Shown: positions 27,500 to 35,401, counted from the stretch's first letter. The stretch is 48,821 nucleotides of DNA from Bacteroidales bacterium (GCA_012729225.1 JAAYDO010000112.1:1-48821), one strand, 5' to 3'. The notes: generated by a model from the sequence alone, not told the origin. Numbers and translations are program-made.

Positions 27500-27655
27500 A
27501 CAATAATATAATAAGACACAAATCAAGTCTCCACATCTGTAAATTCATGTGAACGCCTGAAATTGTGCCTTAAGTCTCGCTATATAAGATACAGTTCATT
27601 CAGAGAAGAGGGCTTTCTTGCCTTTGTTTTGTCTGAATGGTGGAAAACTGTGGTC
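27500..27655 (-). ncRNA. Candidate 6S-like RNA between zapA and rny
   Basis: The minus-strand transcript would start just after the zapA stop. CATTCAGA (27632-27639 complement) pairs perfectly over 8 bases with TCTGAATG (27597-27604 complement), with a GGC/GCC hairpin inside the loop. An outer stem CCACA/TGTGG joins 27649-27653 with 27531-27535. Past it, AGAC/GTCT followed by T-rich sequence may end transcription near 27500. In gammaproteobacteria the 6S gene ssrS lies directly after zapA, and this position is the main reason for the name. Boundaries are approximate; it could also be a plain intercistronic structure. Confidence 0.4.
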
Positions 27656-27658
27656 TTT

Positions 27659-27952
27659 CTATTTGACTCCGAGCGATTCGATTTCTTTTTCAATATCATG
27701 CATCATATCTGTGTATGGCTGATTGTCAGCCTTTTCAGCAGTCTTTATTGCCTCCACAGATGTGTTGAGCATAGCCATCACGTAATAGTACTTTTCGTTA
27801 GGCAATGTGGGGTAAAGTTCTCGCAATCTTTGTATGCGTCGTTGAATGCTTACTGCCGCATCACGATACACCTTTTCCTCTTCTGGGGTTGAGACCTGAA
27901 GGGGAAGCGATATGCCTTCAATTGTTACGTTTACGTTTAGTTTGTTTGCCAT
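27659..27952 (-). CDS. zapA: Cell division protein ZapA
   Basis: ZapA bundles FtsZ filaments in the division ring. The 97 residues start MANKLNVNVTIEGISLPLQV, the usual small beta-sheet N-terminus. They continue with EEEKVYRDAAVSIQRRIQRLRELYP, where the family has E...yr.aa..in, and end in a helix that dimerises. Length is normal. It follows a 103-residue coiled-coil gene by 68 bases and is followed by the candidate RNA and rny. Confidence 0.88.
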   Translation of the reverse strand: MANKLNVNVTIEGISLPLQVSTPEEEKVYRDAAVSIQRRIQRLRELYPTLPNEKYYYVMAMLNTSVEAIKTAEKADNQPYTDMMHDIEKEIESLGVK

Positions 27953-28020
27953 TACTGATGTACTATTGTACTATCGTTTGCTTATAAGCTAAATCCCTGG
28001 TTAGGTAAGATGCCTATTTT

Positions 28021-28332
28021 CTAATTGCTTCCTTCTGAATCAGAGGATAGCATGCCGATACACTTGTTGATTTCTCGAACCAATCGGGTGATTCTTGTCT
28101 TTGAATCCTTCAAGTCGGAATCGCTGACTTCAATCATCTTGGCCAATTTCAAATTGTTGTAATCACTCTTGCTTTGTGACAGTTCAGCCTTGAGCGTTTT
28201 GATTTCTTCGTCCTTGCCTTCCATCTCTGCGTAGAGGTCGGCATTTTCCTTTTGGAGCACACGAAATTGAGCGATGACTTGACGTACTTTCGCTTCAAAT
28301 TTCTTCATTGACTGTCTTTCTTCTGCTGTCAT
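28021..28332 (-). CDS. Small coiled-coil protein upstream of zapA
   Basis: A 103-residue cytosolic protein, not a named family I can assign. Residues about 8-65 are a regular coiled coil (RVLQKENADLYAEMEGKDEE and onward, heptads rich in Leu, Lys and Glu). The last 35 residues contain TRITRLVREINKCIGML. Bacteroidales often carry such a gene before zapA (recollection, not searched). By position and shape it could be a ZapB-like bridge protein for ZapA. It has its own Bacteroidetes-type promoter. Confidence 0.7.
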   Translation of the reverse strand: MTAEERQSMKKFEAKVRQVIAQFRVLQKENADLYAEMEGKDEEIKTLKAELSQSKSDYNNLKLAKMIEVSDSDLKDSKTRITRLVREINKCIGMLSSDSEGSN

Positions 28333-28379
28333 TTGGTTGATTGTGTGCGCTAAATGTTGGATGAAACAACAATTTTATG

Positions 28380-28410
28380 CAAATTTATGCAATAGATGTG
28401 ACTTTTCCAA
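28380..28410 (-). promoter_or_regulatory. Promoter of the coiled-coil/zapA operon
   Basis: On the minus strand, TTG (28408-28410), a 20-base spacer and TAAATTTG (28380-28387) fit the consensus. The leader to the start at 28332 is about 40 bases. Confidence 0.65.
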
Positions 28411-28494
28411 CCCTTTGGGTGTTTTTTTCTCCTTTGTGGATGAAAAAGTTGAGGGGAAACGGGTGTTTAGCCTGTTTCTTGGTCTTTTAAGTCC

Positions 28495-29139
28495 TTATTT
28501 CTTCATTTTTGCTTCAGCCTGTGCCACTTCCTCTTGTGAGGGGGTGGGCTCTTTCTTGGCCAAAGTGATGAGGTTATACACATACTCCTGAATCCATGCT
28601 TCACTGAATCCGAGCATCTGCTGATAACGGCGCACCGAGAAGACTGACTTTCTGATGCCTTCATCGTCCCATGTGTCTTTTGTAAGGATGTCGTGAACGG
28701 TGCTGTTGGTCACCTTCTTCACCATCTTCTTCATGAAGCCTGGGATGCGGAATTTCCATTTCAGCAGATTGCCCATCAGCATCATGGTCTCCTGCGTGAA
28801 CCCTTGGAAGGCAAAGAGGTATTTGCTCACATCATTCTGGTTTCGGCATCCTTTCTTGATGCTTAGGTCAATCTCCTTAAAAAAGGTGTCGCTTATTCCG
28901 TAGAGGTCTTGAAGCATTTTTGCACAAGCCTTCTTCTCTCCTAAGCCCAGTTTGTTATTGACGGTCGCCACATGAAGGGTTCTTTTGAATGTGAGCAGGT
29001 CGGGCAGGGCAGCAAGATTGGAAATGCCAAGATTAGCTGCCAGCACACTTTGGAAGTAAACGCGGATGAGCGTCATGAAGTCTTCCATTCCTCCCACATT
29101 CTCCTTCTTCTTCTTCTTGAAAATATTTAAGAATTCCAT
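28495..29139 (-). CDS. Conserved-looking protein of unknown function
   Basis: 214 residues, soluble, largely helical, with a run of lysines after the start (MEFLNIFKKKKKENVGG). I do not recognise the family. Notable segments are YFQSVLAANLGISNLAALPD, LGLGEKKACAKMLQDLYGI, a middle with GFTQETMMLMGNLLKW, and VFSVRRYQQMLGFSEAWIQEY. The C-terminus is acidic and Ala-rich. It follows the polytopic sugar-phosphate transferase by 64 bases on the same strand and may share its transcript. A basic N-terminus could attach it to the membrane. No function is claimed. Confidence 0.65.
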   Translation of the reverse strand: MEFLNIFKKKKKENVGGMEDFMTLIRVYFQSVLAANLGISNLAALPDLLTFKRTLHVATVNNKLGLGEKKACAKMLQDLYGISDTFFKEIDLSIKKGCRNQNDVSKYLFAFQGFTQETMMLMGNLLKWKFRIPGFMKKMVKKVTNSTVHDILTKDTWDDEGIRKSVFSVRRYQQMLGFSEAWIQEYVYNLITLAKKEPTPSQEEVAQAEAKMKK

Positions 29140-29203
29140 TTGTTTTTTATGTATAATGTATTAAGTTTGAACGATTGAATGTTGCCTGAAAGCAGGCTGA
29201 TAT

Positions 29204-30604
29204 TTAGTAAGCATTGCCTTGCTCTTTGCCAAACATGTTGGTGATTGTCTTGAGGATAATCTTGATGTCGAGCAGGAAAGACCACTTCTCGATGTATTCT
29301 ATGTCTTTCTTCACCCGCCCTTCCATTTGGTCAATGTAGCGTGTCTCTCCGCGGAAGCCAGTCACTTGGGCAAGACCTGTGATGCCTGGCTTTGCAAAGT
29401 GGCGAACCATGAAGTGGTTGATGAGTTTTGAGTACTCATTCGTGTGCTTCAGCATGTGTGGACGTGGCCCTACTACCGACATGTCGCCGAGGAACACATT
29501 GATGAATTGTGGCAATTCGTCTATGTTCATCTTGCGCATGAAGTCGCCAAATGGAAACTTGCGAGGGTCGTCTTTAGTAGCCTGAATCTCGTCTGCGTCG
29601 CTATTGACCTTCATAGAGCGGAACTTGATGCACTTGAAAACTTTACCGTCCAGCCCGGTTCTTTCTTGCACGAAGAAGATAGAGCCTTCAGGAGATTGTA
29701 TCTTGATGAAGATGGCGACTAATATCAATATCCAAGGGAATATCAGCACGAGAACAAGAAAAGAGAATATAATGTCGAATGCTCTTTTTATGACTTTGTT
29801 TTTGTGATTTCTGAGAGGTTCTTCTCTACGTGCAATCACAGGGATGTCTTCCACGAAAGAAATGGACATGTTGCCTCTGAACACATCAATGCCTGGGATG
29901 TAATAGAAGCGAATCAAGCGATTGTCGCAGAATTTGCTAATCATATTGATGGTGTCATGTTGCTCTTTCGGAAAATAGCCATAAATCTCATTGACCTCTG
30001 GGTGGTTGGTCAGCCATCCATACACATCGCCTGTTCCGCCCAGTCTCTTTGCTTTCATCCCCTCATTGTTGCAGTCTCCATCGTAGAATGTGCCTATGAT
30101 ATTATATCCGTAGGCAGGTGTGCTGGTGATTTCAAACAGTTGATTGACAGTCTGCTCATTGCCTATCAAGACAATGTTCTTCATGTTTTTCTTGTTGGCT
30201 CTCACGCGCATGATAATCTTTCTAAGGATGATGCGCTCGGCTGAGAGAAGAATTGTGTAGAAGAATATGGAGTAGAAAAGGAATGTGCGAGGAAAGTTTG
30301 TGTAGGGCCGAGATGCAAAAAAGATGAGAGAAACGAAAAGCAACATCATGAAGCATGTGGTAGCAACACGAGTGATGATAGCTTCGAATCTGACCAGTCT
30401 GAGCTGTACAACAGAAGGGAAGAAGAAATGGCTGGTGGAAAATCCCAGTATGTAGATGAGGACCAGCCAAGGCAGGTTCTTGATTTCAGCAACAGATTCT
30501 GGATCCACATGGTACATCAGGTGATAGAATCCAATGACGAAGGCTGTCAATATGATTGTATCTATAGTAAATACGCTATATTTGAGACTTTTTTCTGTTC
30601 CCAT
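29204..30604 (-). CDS. Polytopic undecaprenyl-phosphate sugar phosphotransferase (WcaJ/WbaP-like)
   Basis: A 466-residue enzyme that starts a polysaccharide by moving a hexose-1-phosphate onto undecaprenyl phosphate. Four or five N-terminal membrane segments (to about residue 130) are followed by a nucleotide-binding-like domain (IVLIGNEQTVNQLFEI). A further membrane segment and the catalytic C-terminal third come next: RTGLDGKVFKCIKFRSM, MRKMNIDELPQFINVF, GDMSVVGPRPHM, with the Asp-Glu pair in DELPQ. The frame extends to a TTG at 30628, but the ATG at 30604 is preferred. It lies 6 kb from the main locus and is a third initiating-type enzyme. Confidence 0.9.
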   Translation of the reverse strand: MGTEKSLKYSVFTIDTIILTAFVIGFYHLMYHVDPESVAEIKNLPWLVLIYILGFSTSHFFFPSVVQLRLVRFEAIITRVATTCFMMLLFVSLIFFASRPYTNFPRTFLFYSIFFYTILLSAERIILRKIIMRVRANKKNMKNIVLIGNEQTVNQLFEITSTPAYGYNIIGTFYDGDCNNEGMKAKRLGGTGDVYGWLTNHPEVNEIYGYFPKEQHDTINMISKFCDNRLIRFYYIPGIDVFRGNMSISFVEDIPVIARREEPLRNHKNKVIKRAFDIIFSFLVLVLIFPWILILVAIFIKIQSPEGSIFFVQERTGLDGKVFKCIKFRSMKVNSDADEIQATKDDPRKFPFGDFMRKMNIDELPQFINVFLGDMSVVGPRPHMLKHTNEYSKLINHFMVRHFAKPGITGLAQVTGFRGETRYIDQMEGRVKKDIEYIEKWSFLLDIKIILKTITNMFGKEQGNAY

Positions 30605-30735
30605 AGTTATATATATAGTTCTTAGCAAAGATGCTTCTTCTCTTTTGTCGAAGGACTCTCTCCGCTGAAGACCTGCGCTTGTCTGTTTTTACAATAATGT
30701 TCCTGAAAAAACATCTTGTTGAAGATGATTTTTTG

Positions 30736-30743
30736 CAAAGATA
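30736..30743 (-). promoter_or_regulatory. Candidate -7 box of the polytopic transferase
   Basis: TATCTTTG on the minus strand matches TAnnTTTG. A TTG lies 17 bases upstream rather than the usual 19-20, so the match is imperfect. The leader would be about 125 bases. Confidence 0.4.
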
Positions 30744-31343
30744 CGTAAAAATAGTAATATCAAAAACATTTTGAGGATATTTTACGCATTAATGGTGACT
30801 TATTTTGCAAATGCCTTCTTCCTTATCTTTAGTTTGGTGTGAGTTCAGAGGATTTGGAATCAGATAGGCGCACTTCACAGACTGACCATTTTTTGCATTG
30901 ACGCATGGCTTTAGGGGTGACATGCGGCATGAAGCAGGTGTGCCCCAATATCCCTATTGGCAGTCTCTGGTCGTGTAGTGTTTTTTTCTGGGCAGAAACT
31001 TAACATTTCTCTCTTTTTCTTCTCGAAGGCATATCGAAGGCTTGTCGAAGGCTTGTCGAAGGAAAAACGGTTTTCTTTTCATGGAGGATTTTTCCGTGAA
31101 AGGACAGAATGGAGGATGCTGTTTCTGTAAAAACATTCTTCCGCAGAAAAAATCATTTTTCTTTTCCTTTCTTTTCTTGTTCTCGGGATCTCCCTTGCCT
31201 GCTCATTGCGCCATCTTTGTTTTAAGGTTCTTTTCGCCATCAACTGTATTTTCAGAATGGTAGAACGTGGCAGTTTGGGAAAAGCAGGGGTTCTGTATCA
31301 CATTTATTTTATGTAAATAGTTTCTAAAGTTAAAAAATATATC
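30744..31343. other. Gene-free stretch between divergent genes
   Basis: No gene is supported in about 600 bases. It holds an 11-base tandem repeat (see 31023-31062). T-rich and A-rich tracts flank it. I see no clear riboswitch. Confidence 0.5.
31023..31062 (+). repeat. 11-bp tandem repeat (TCGAAGGCTTG)
   Basis: Starts of TCGAAGG at 31023, 31034, 31045 and 31056 give three full 11-base units and one partial. The period is close to one helical turn. One more TCGAAGG occurs alone near 30648. Confidence 0.75.
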
Positions 31344-31351
31344 TATCTTTG
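31344..31351 (+). promoter_or_regulatory. -7 box of upp
   Basis: TATCTTTG matches TAnnTTTG, about 60 bases before the upp start. The -33 element is weak (TTT without G at the right distance). Confidence 0.5.
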
Positions 31352-31410
31352 CATCGTAAATAGAAGAAAGATAAGAAAGAAAAGAATCAAGGTTATAGAA
31401 TAAGAATCAA

Positions 31411-32073
31411 ATGAAAGTCATAAACTTTTCCGAACAGAACACGATTATCAACCAGTTTATTGCTGAAATGCGTGATGTAGAGGTGCAGAAGGATCGTGCA
31501 CGTTTCCGATTTAATTTGTCAAGAGTAGGTCAGATGATGGCTTATGAGATTAGCAAGACATTGGATTATTCACAGAAGACAATCCAGACTCCTCTTGCCA
31601 AAGCGCAGGCTTCAACACCCGACAACAAGCTGGTGCTTTCCACCATCTTCCGTGCAGGTATTCTTTTTCATCAGGGCTTTCTTGACGTGTTTGACCGCGC
31701 GGAGAATGCCTTTGTGTCGGCATTCCGTTTCTGTAGAGACCAGAAAACTCAGGAGGTGGATGTGAAGGTGGAATATCTTGCCTCGCCCGACCTGACAGAC
31801 AAGACTTTGATCTTGGTGGACCCTATGTTGGCAACTGGTGGTAGTTTTGAAATGTGCTACCGTGCGCTTTGCACCCAGGGTACACCAGCCCACGTGCATT
31901 TCTGCAGCGTGGTTGCAGCGCAGAAAGGAGTGGATCATCTGAAAAGAATCTTTGCTGATGACGACCGTGTAACCTTGTGGTGTGCAGTCATAGACCCAGA
32001 GCTCAACGAGCGCAGTTATATTGTGCCAGGATTGGGCGATGCTGGCGACCTTGCATTTGGCGAAAAACTATAG
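31411..32073 (+). CDS. upp: Uracil phosphoribosyltransferase
   Basis: Upp makes UMP from uracil and PRPP in pyrimidine salvage. The 220 residues contain the PRPP-binding loop VDPMLATGGS at 136-145 and an N-terminal TRxG-like stretch with ARFRFNLSRVGQMMAYEIS. They end YIVPGLGDAGDLAFGEKL, matching the uracil-binding YIVPGLGDaGDR.fGT of the family. In that ending the usual Arg-Tyr/Phe is replaced by Leu-Ala, a mild divergence also seen in Bacteroidales as far as I recall. Length is near normal. It is followed after 116 bases by the CNNM gene. Confidence 0.9.
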   Translation: MKVINFSEQNTIINQFIAEMRDVEVQKDRARFRFNLSRVGQMMAYEISKTLDYSQKTIQTPLAKAQASTPDNKLVLSTIFRAGILFHQGFLDVFDRAENAFVSAFRFCRDQKTQEVDVKVEYLASPDLTDKTLILVDPMLATGGSFEMCYRALCTQGTPAHVHFCSVVAAQKGVDHLKRIFADDDRVTLWCAVIDPELNERSYIVPGLGDAGDLAFGEKL

Positions 32074-32094
32074 TATCAACCAATTGAAATAGAT

Positions 32095-32205
32095 ATGGAC
32101 GCAGACAGTTATCCGGCGGAAAACAGTGGCCGCCTTACAAATTCTGTAGCAGAAAACATGAAAGACGATAAGCAGAAAGGGGTGAAGGCATGGATGCTCA
32201 GATAA
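32095..32205 (+). CDS. Possible 36-residue leader ORF
   Basis: A frame starting MDADSYPAENSGRL and ending KAWMLR lies between upp and the CNNM gene and overlaps the CNNM start by 16 bases in another frame. It fills the gap neatly, which would allow translational coupling. No ribosome binding site or family is visible. Confidence 0.2.
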   Translation: MDADSYPAENSGRLTNSVAENMKDDKQKGVKAWMLR

Positions 32206-33269
32206 CTCTCCTCATCACCTACATGCTGTTGTCGTTGATTATCTCAGCATTTTGTTCAGTGCTTGAGGCAACCATTCTTTCAACGCCCATGTCCTATGTA
32301 ACCACTCTTGAGACCCAAGGTGTCAGAGGGTGGCGGCGTCTGAAGCAGTATAAGACCAATATTGACCGTCCTATCTCTGCTATCTTAATTGTCAATACAA
32401 TAGCCAATACAGTAGGTGCTTCTCTTGTGGGTTCGCAGGCTGCAGGCTATGCCACAACCCACTATGGAGCAACAGAAGATGCCAGTTTCTTTGTTGGTGT
32501 CGTGTCTGGCTTGTTCACTTTGCTGATTCTAGTCTTTTCCGAGATTGTGCCTAAGACCATCGGATCAACCTATTGGCGCAAACTTGCTTTGCCTGCAAGC
32601 CGCATTATACATCTTTATATTATAATGACATACCTGCTCGTGATTCTGTTGGAGAAAATCACTCATGTGGTAGGTAGGTCTTCTGGCCAGGAGTCTGTCA
32701 CCCGTGATGAGGTGGCTGCAATGGTTACAGTGGGTACAGAAGAGGGTGTTCTTGAGAAGAAGGAGAACCGTATGATTCAGAACCTGCTGAAACTTGACAG
32801 TGTGGCTGCTCATGAGATCATGACGCCAAGTGTGGTGGTGGCTATGGCTGAAGAAGGTATGACATTGCAGGAGTTCTATCATGACGAGGACTTCAAGAAC
32901 TTCTCTCGTATTCCTGTTTATAAGGGAGAAGAGAGTGATTATATCACAGGCTACGTGCTTCGTCAGGAAATTCTGGAGCGTTTGGCAGAGGATAAATTTG
33001 ATGCCAAACTCGGTGATTTGGCACGCCCCATCCTGTCTTTCTCCGAAGAAGAGGATGTTTCAACCATCTGGGAAAAACTGCTTGAGAAGAAAGAGCATAT
33101 CTCTATCATCATAGATGAATATGGCACACTTCGTGGAATTGTCACGCTTGAAGACGTGATTGAGACAATGCTTGGTTTTGAGATTGTGGATGAAAAAGAC
33201 GAGGTGGTGGATATGCAGGAACTTGCCAAGGCTCAATGGAAGCAGATGCAGAAGGAACAGCATAAGTGA
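32190..33269 (+). CDS. CNNM/CorC-type membrane transporter
   Basis: 359 residues. The N-terminal DUF21/CNNM membrane domain has four hydrophobic segments, with family marks SAFCSVLEATILS near residue 20 and ILIVNTIANTVGASL. EIVPKTIGSTYWRKLALP ends the domain. A CBS pair follows at about 200-330 (MTPSVVVAMAEEGMTLQEF, FSRIPVYKGEESDYITGYV, IIDEYGTLRGIVTLEDVIE). The usual C-terminal CorC/HlyC domain is absent, only about 25 residues remaining. Relatives transport or regulate magnesium or sodium. A dispersed element (copy B) begins 40 bases after its stop. Confidence 0.9.
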   Translation: MDAQITLLITYMLLSLIISAFCSVLEATILSTPMSYVTTLETQGVRGWRRLKQYKTNIDRPISAILIVNTIANTVGASLVGSQAAGYATTHYGATEDASFFVGVVSGLFTLLILVFSEIVPKTIGSTYWRKLALPASRIIHLYIIMTYLLVILLEKITHVVGRSSGQESVTRDEVAAMVTVGTEEGVLEKKENRMIQNLLKLDSVAAHEIMTPSVVVAMAEEGMTLQEFYHDEDFKNFSRIPVYKGEESDYITGYVLRQEILERLAEDKFDAKLGDLARPILSFSEEEDVSTIWEKLLEKKEHISIIIDEYGTLRGIVTLEDVIETMLGFEIVDEKDEVVDMQELAKAQWKQMQKEQHK

Positions 33270-33310
33270 CTTGAGTCCGGTGATTTGCAATTCTCTGTAT
33301 GATTGGGGTG

Positions 33311-33509
33311 GGCGAATAAGAGGATGTGTGGGCGAGGATGAAATGGTGGGGAATTCCCTTCAAATTTCACCTCACATGATGGAAGCATTCTTCATGTTCC
33401 AACGCACAATGCTTCAATGGCAAACGAACAATTGTTCAATGACCAACGCACAATGCTTCAAGTGCCAATGCACAATTGTTCGATGACCAACGTACCATGT
33501 GTGCGTTTT
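33311..33509 (+). repeat. Dispersed intergenic element, copy B
   Basis: Between convergent CNNM and DciA-like genes. The 5' end (GCGAATAAGAGGATG) is degenerate compared with GGTAAATAAAAGCA in the other copies. The leader palindrome GGGAATTCCC occupies the hairpin place. Four 22-base units are exactly spaced at 33399, 33421, 33443 and 33465, then the ending ...TGTGCGTTTT at 33509. The second unit holds the perfect palindrome GAACAATTGTTC. Confidence 0.88.
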
Positions 33510-33832
33510 GCCCTTATCAGCATGTGGCTCTCTTATGACTTGTAACATGCTGTTTCTGAAAGGATATGGCAGTGTTGATGGACATCCCTGAACTTCTTTT
33601 TCTCTCTTGGCAAGTAGTTCATCCATATGACTTGATGAAGTTGTTTTGCCGTTCTTCCAAAGGCTGAAAAACGCAGGTGGTTTTTCAGCGGATGTGGGTG
33701 ATAATTTTAAAGTGCATGGCTGAGAAAAGAAAGGAAAGAGCATGGCCGAAAAGATGCACAAGCAGTTTGCATGCCGTTTTCCCGCATTCGGAGTTCTTTG
33801 AACTCACGTGATAGTTCGTCTGGAGGAAGGGA
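33510..33832. other. Gene-free stretch with perfect hairpins
   Basis: GCTGAAAAAC (33663-33672) pairs perfectly with GTTTTTCAGC (33680-33689), loop 7; this may end transcripts from both strands. GAGTTC/GAACTC (33791-33805) forms a second hairpin with a three-base loop 30 bases past the DciA-like stop. No gene is supported. Confidence 0.55.
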
Positions 33833-34123
33833 CTAATAGCAATACACATCTTCAATCACCTGTGCACCTACATATTCATTCAGTTTTCTGGCAATGGAGC
33901 GATGCTCCATCATGAGGTTCTGTTTGACTGCTGGCGAAGTGATTTGCACGTTCAATGTTTGATTCTTGATGAAAATGTCACCAGTGTAACGCTGAATGCT
34001 TGCTCCCATCACAATAGCCCATGCCTGCACAATCTTGTACTGATTGTAGGGTGTTTCAATGCCATTCATGCGCATGAACTGGTGAATGACATCGCCCACT
34101 TGTTCTGTGTTCTTCTTTCTCAT
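33833..34123 (-). CDS. DUF721 / DciA-like protein
   Basis: A 96-residue basic protein of the DUF721 family, which includes DciA, the ancestral loader of the replicative helicase in many bacteria. Visible are GDVIHQFMRMNGIE, IVQAWAIVMGASIQRYTG (the family W..v.G..i...t) and LNVQITSPAVKQNLMMEHR. The ATG at 34123 is preferred over a TTG at 34132 because AAAGGAGG lies just upstream and the ATG overlaps the recF stop in an ATGA. Coupling to recF fits a replication or repair role. Confidence 0.85.
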   Translation of the reverse strand: MRKKNTEQVGDVIHQFMRMNGIETPYNQYKIVQAWAIVMGASIQRYTGDIFIKNQTLNVQITSPAVKQNLMMEHRSIARKLNEYVGAQVIEDVYCY

Positions 34124-35211
34124 TGGATGCAACCTCCTTTCACTGTGAAAATCTTGTAGTAGCCTTGGGTTCTCTCCAGTATTTTGTCGAGATTCTCTCG
34201 GTTGGTGTCTGTGATGAAGATTTGGCCAAAAGCATCGCTCGACACTATATTGACAATCTGTTCCACTCTTCTTGCGTCCAACTTGTCAAAGATGTCGTCC
34301 AGCAAGAGTAGGGGTGTTGTCTTGCTTCCTGTTCTTTTCAGGAAATCGAATTGTGCCAGTTTCAGAGCAATCATATAGGTCTTGTTCTGTCCTTGCGAGC
34401 CTTCTTTCTTGATGGGGTAGCCATCCAGCAACATGCCTAATTCGTCCTTGTGTATGCCATGGAGAGAATAGCCCATGATGCGGTCTTTGGCTCGATCTCG
34501 CTGAATGACATCAAGCAGGCATCCTCTTTGACAGTGGCTGACATAGTTGAGCGACACGCTTTCGTTGCCTTGTGAGATGCGCTCGTAGAAGTTCTGAAAC
34601 ACGGGTATGAATTCCTCGATGAAGGTTTTCCGCTTCATGTAGATGCGTTCGCCATGCTCAGCCATCATCTCTTCAAATAGAGCGATAGTCTCCTCTTCTG
34701 GCTCCATCTCTGCCTTGAGCAGGGCATTTCTTTGTTGAAGTGCTTTGTTGTAGAAAGCAAGGTCCTCCATGTATTGAGGGTCGTATTGAGAGATGACAAT
34801 GTCCATCAGTCGTCTTCTTTCCTCGCTGCCTCCATTGATGATTGCAGAGTCGTTGGGCGAAGCAATGATGAGTGGCAGCAGCCCGATATGTTCTGTGAGT
34901 CGCTTATATTCCTTTTTGTTTCGCTTCACATGCTTTTTCTGGTGAGGCTTCATGCCAATGGAGATGTCCTCTTCCACTCCATTCACGTCGTAGCATCCCT
35001 GCACCATCATCATCTCCTCTCCATGTCGAATGTTCATGGAGTCTATAGAGTTGGTGGCGCTTTTGGTGATGGAGAGAAAGTGGATGGCGTCAAGCACATT
35101 TGTTTTGCCTTCTCCATTGTGACCCACAAAGCAATTTATCTTGGGAGAGAACTCCAAATCGGCATCAATGATATTTCTATAATTGAGTATGTTCAGTCTT
35201 TTCAGAATCAT
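34120..35211 (-). CDS. recF: DNA replication/repair protein RecF
   Basis: RecF is an SMC-like ATPase that helps load RecA at gaps with RecO and RecR. From the ATG at 35211 it has 363 residues, usual length. The Walker A motif GHNGEGKT is at 30-37. The signature SQGQNKT-like stretch (EGSQGQNKTYMIALKLAQ) and Walker B LLLLDDIFDKLD follow late in the protein, as in the family. The frame extends six codons to a TTG, but the ATG is preferred. The -7 box of its promoter sits only four bases upstream of the ATG. Confidence 0.95.
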   Translation of the reverse strand: MILKRLNILNYRNIIDADLEFSPKINCFVGHNGEGKTNVLDAIHFLSITKSATNSIDSMNIRHGEEMMMVQGCYDVNGVEEDISIGMKPHQKKHVKRNKKEYKRLTEHIGLLPLIIASPNDSAIINGGSEERRRLMDIVISQYDPQYMEDLAFYNKALQQRNALLKAEMEPEEETIALFEEMMAEHGERIYMKRKTFIEEFIPVFQNFYERISQGNESVSLNYVSHCQRGCLLDVIQRDRAKDRIMGYSLHGIHKDELGMLLDGYPIKKEGSQGQNKTYMIALKLAQFDFLKRTGSKTTPLLLLDDIFDKLDARRVEQIVNIVSSDAFGQIFITDTNRENLDKILERTQGYYKIFTVKGGCIQ

Positions 35212-35215
35212 GCTA

Positions 35216-35246
35216 CAAAGATACTGCAAATCGTTGAGAAGACAAA
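35216..35246 (-). promoter_or_regulatory. Promoter of recF, at the start codon
   Basis: Minus strand: TTTG (35243-35246), 19-base spacer, TATCTTTG (35216-35223), a full match to the Bacteroidetes consensus. Four bases separate the box from the ATG, so the transcript would have almost no 5' leader. Confidence 0.7.
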
Positions 35247-35370
35247 AAAACAGGGAGGAGTTTTTATATTTTTGTGTTTTTGAGATTTGAAACCGATTGT
35301 AAAGAGGATAAAATTTGTGGTCGCACTGTTTTTTTCTTGAAAAAAGAAGGTCACATCATTTTTTTTACTT

Positions 35371-35378
35371 ACTTTTGC
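35371..35378 (+). promoter_or_regulatory. -7 box of tRNA-Gly
   Basis: TACTTTTG fits TAnnTTTG, 24 bases before the tRNA. No TTG is found at the usual -33 distance. Confidence 0.4.
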
Positions 35379-35401
35379 ATTGAAATAAGTATTCAACACA
35401 T

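Noticed and set aside
30954-31263. Short frames in the upp upstream gap
   Set aside because: Low-complexity Phe/Lys/Ser content from T- and A-rich tracts, no start signals, both strands equally open.
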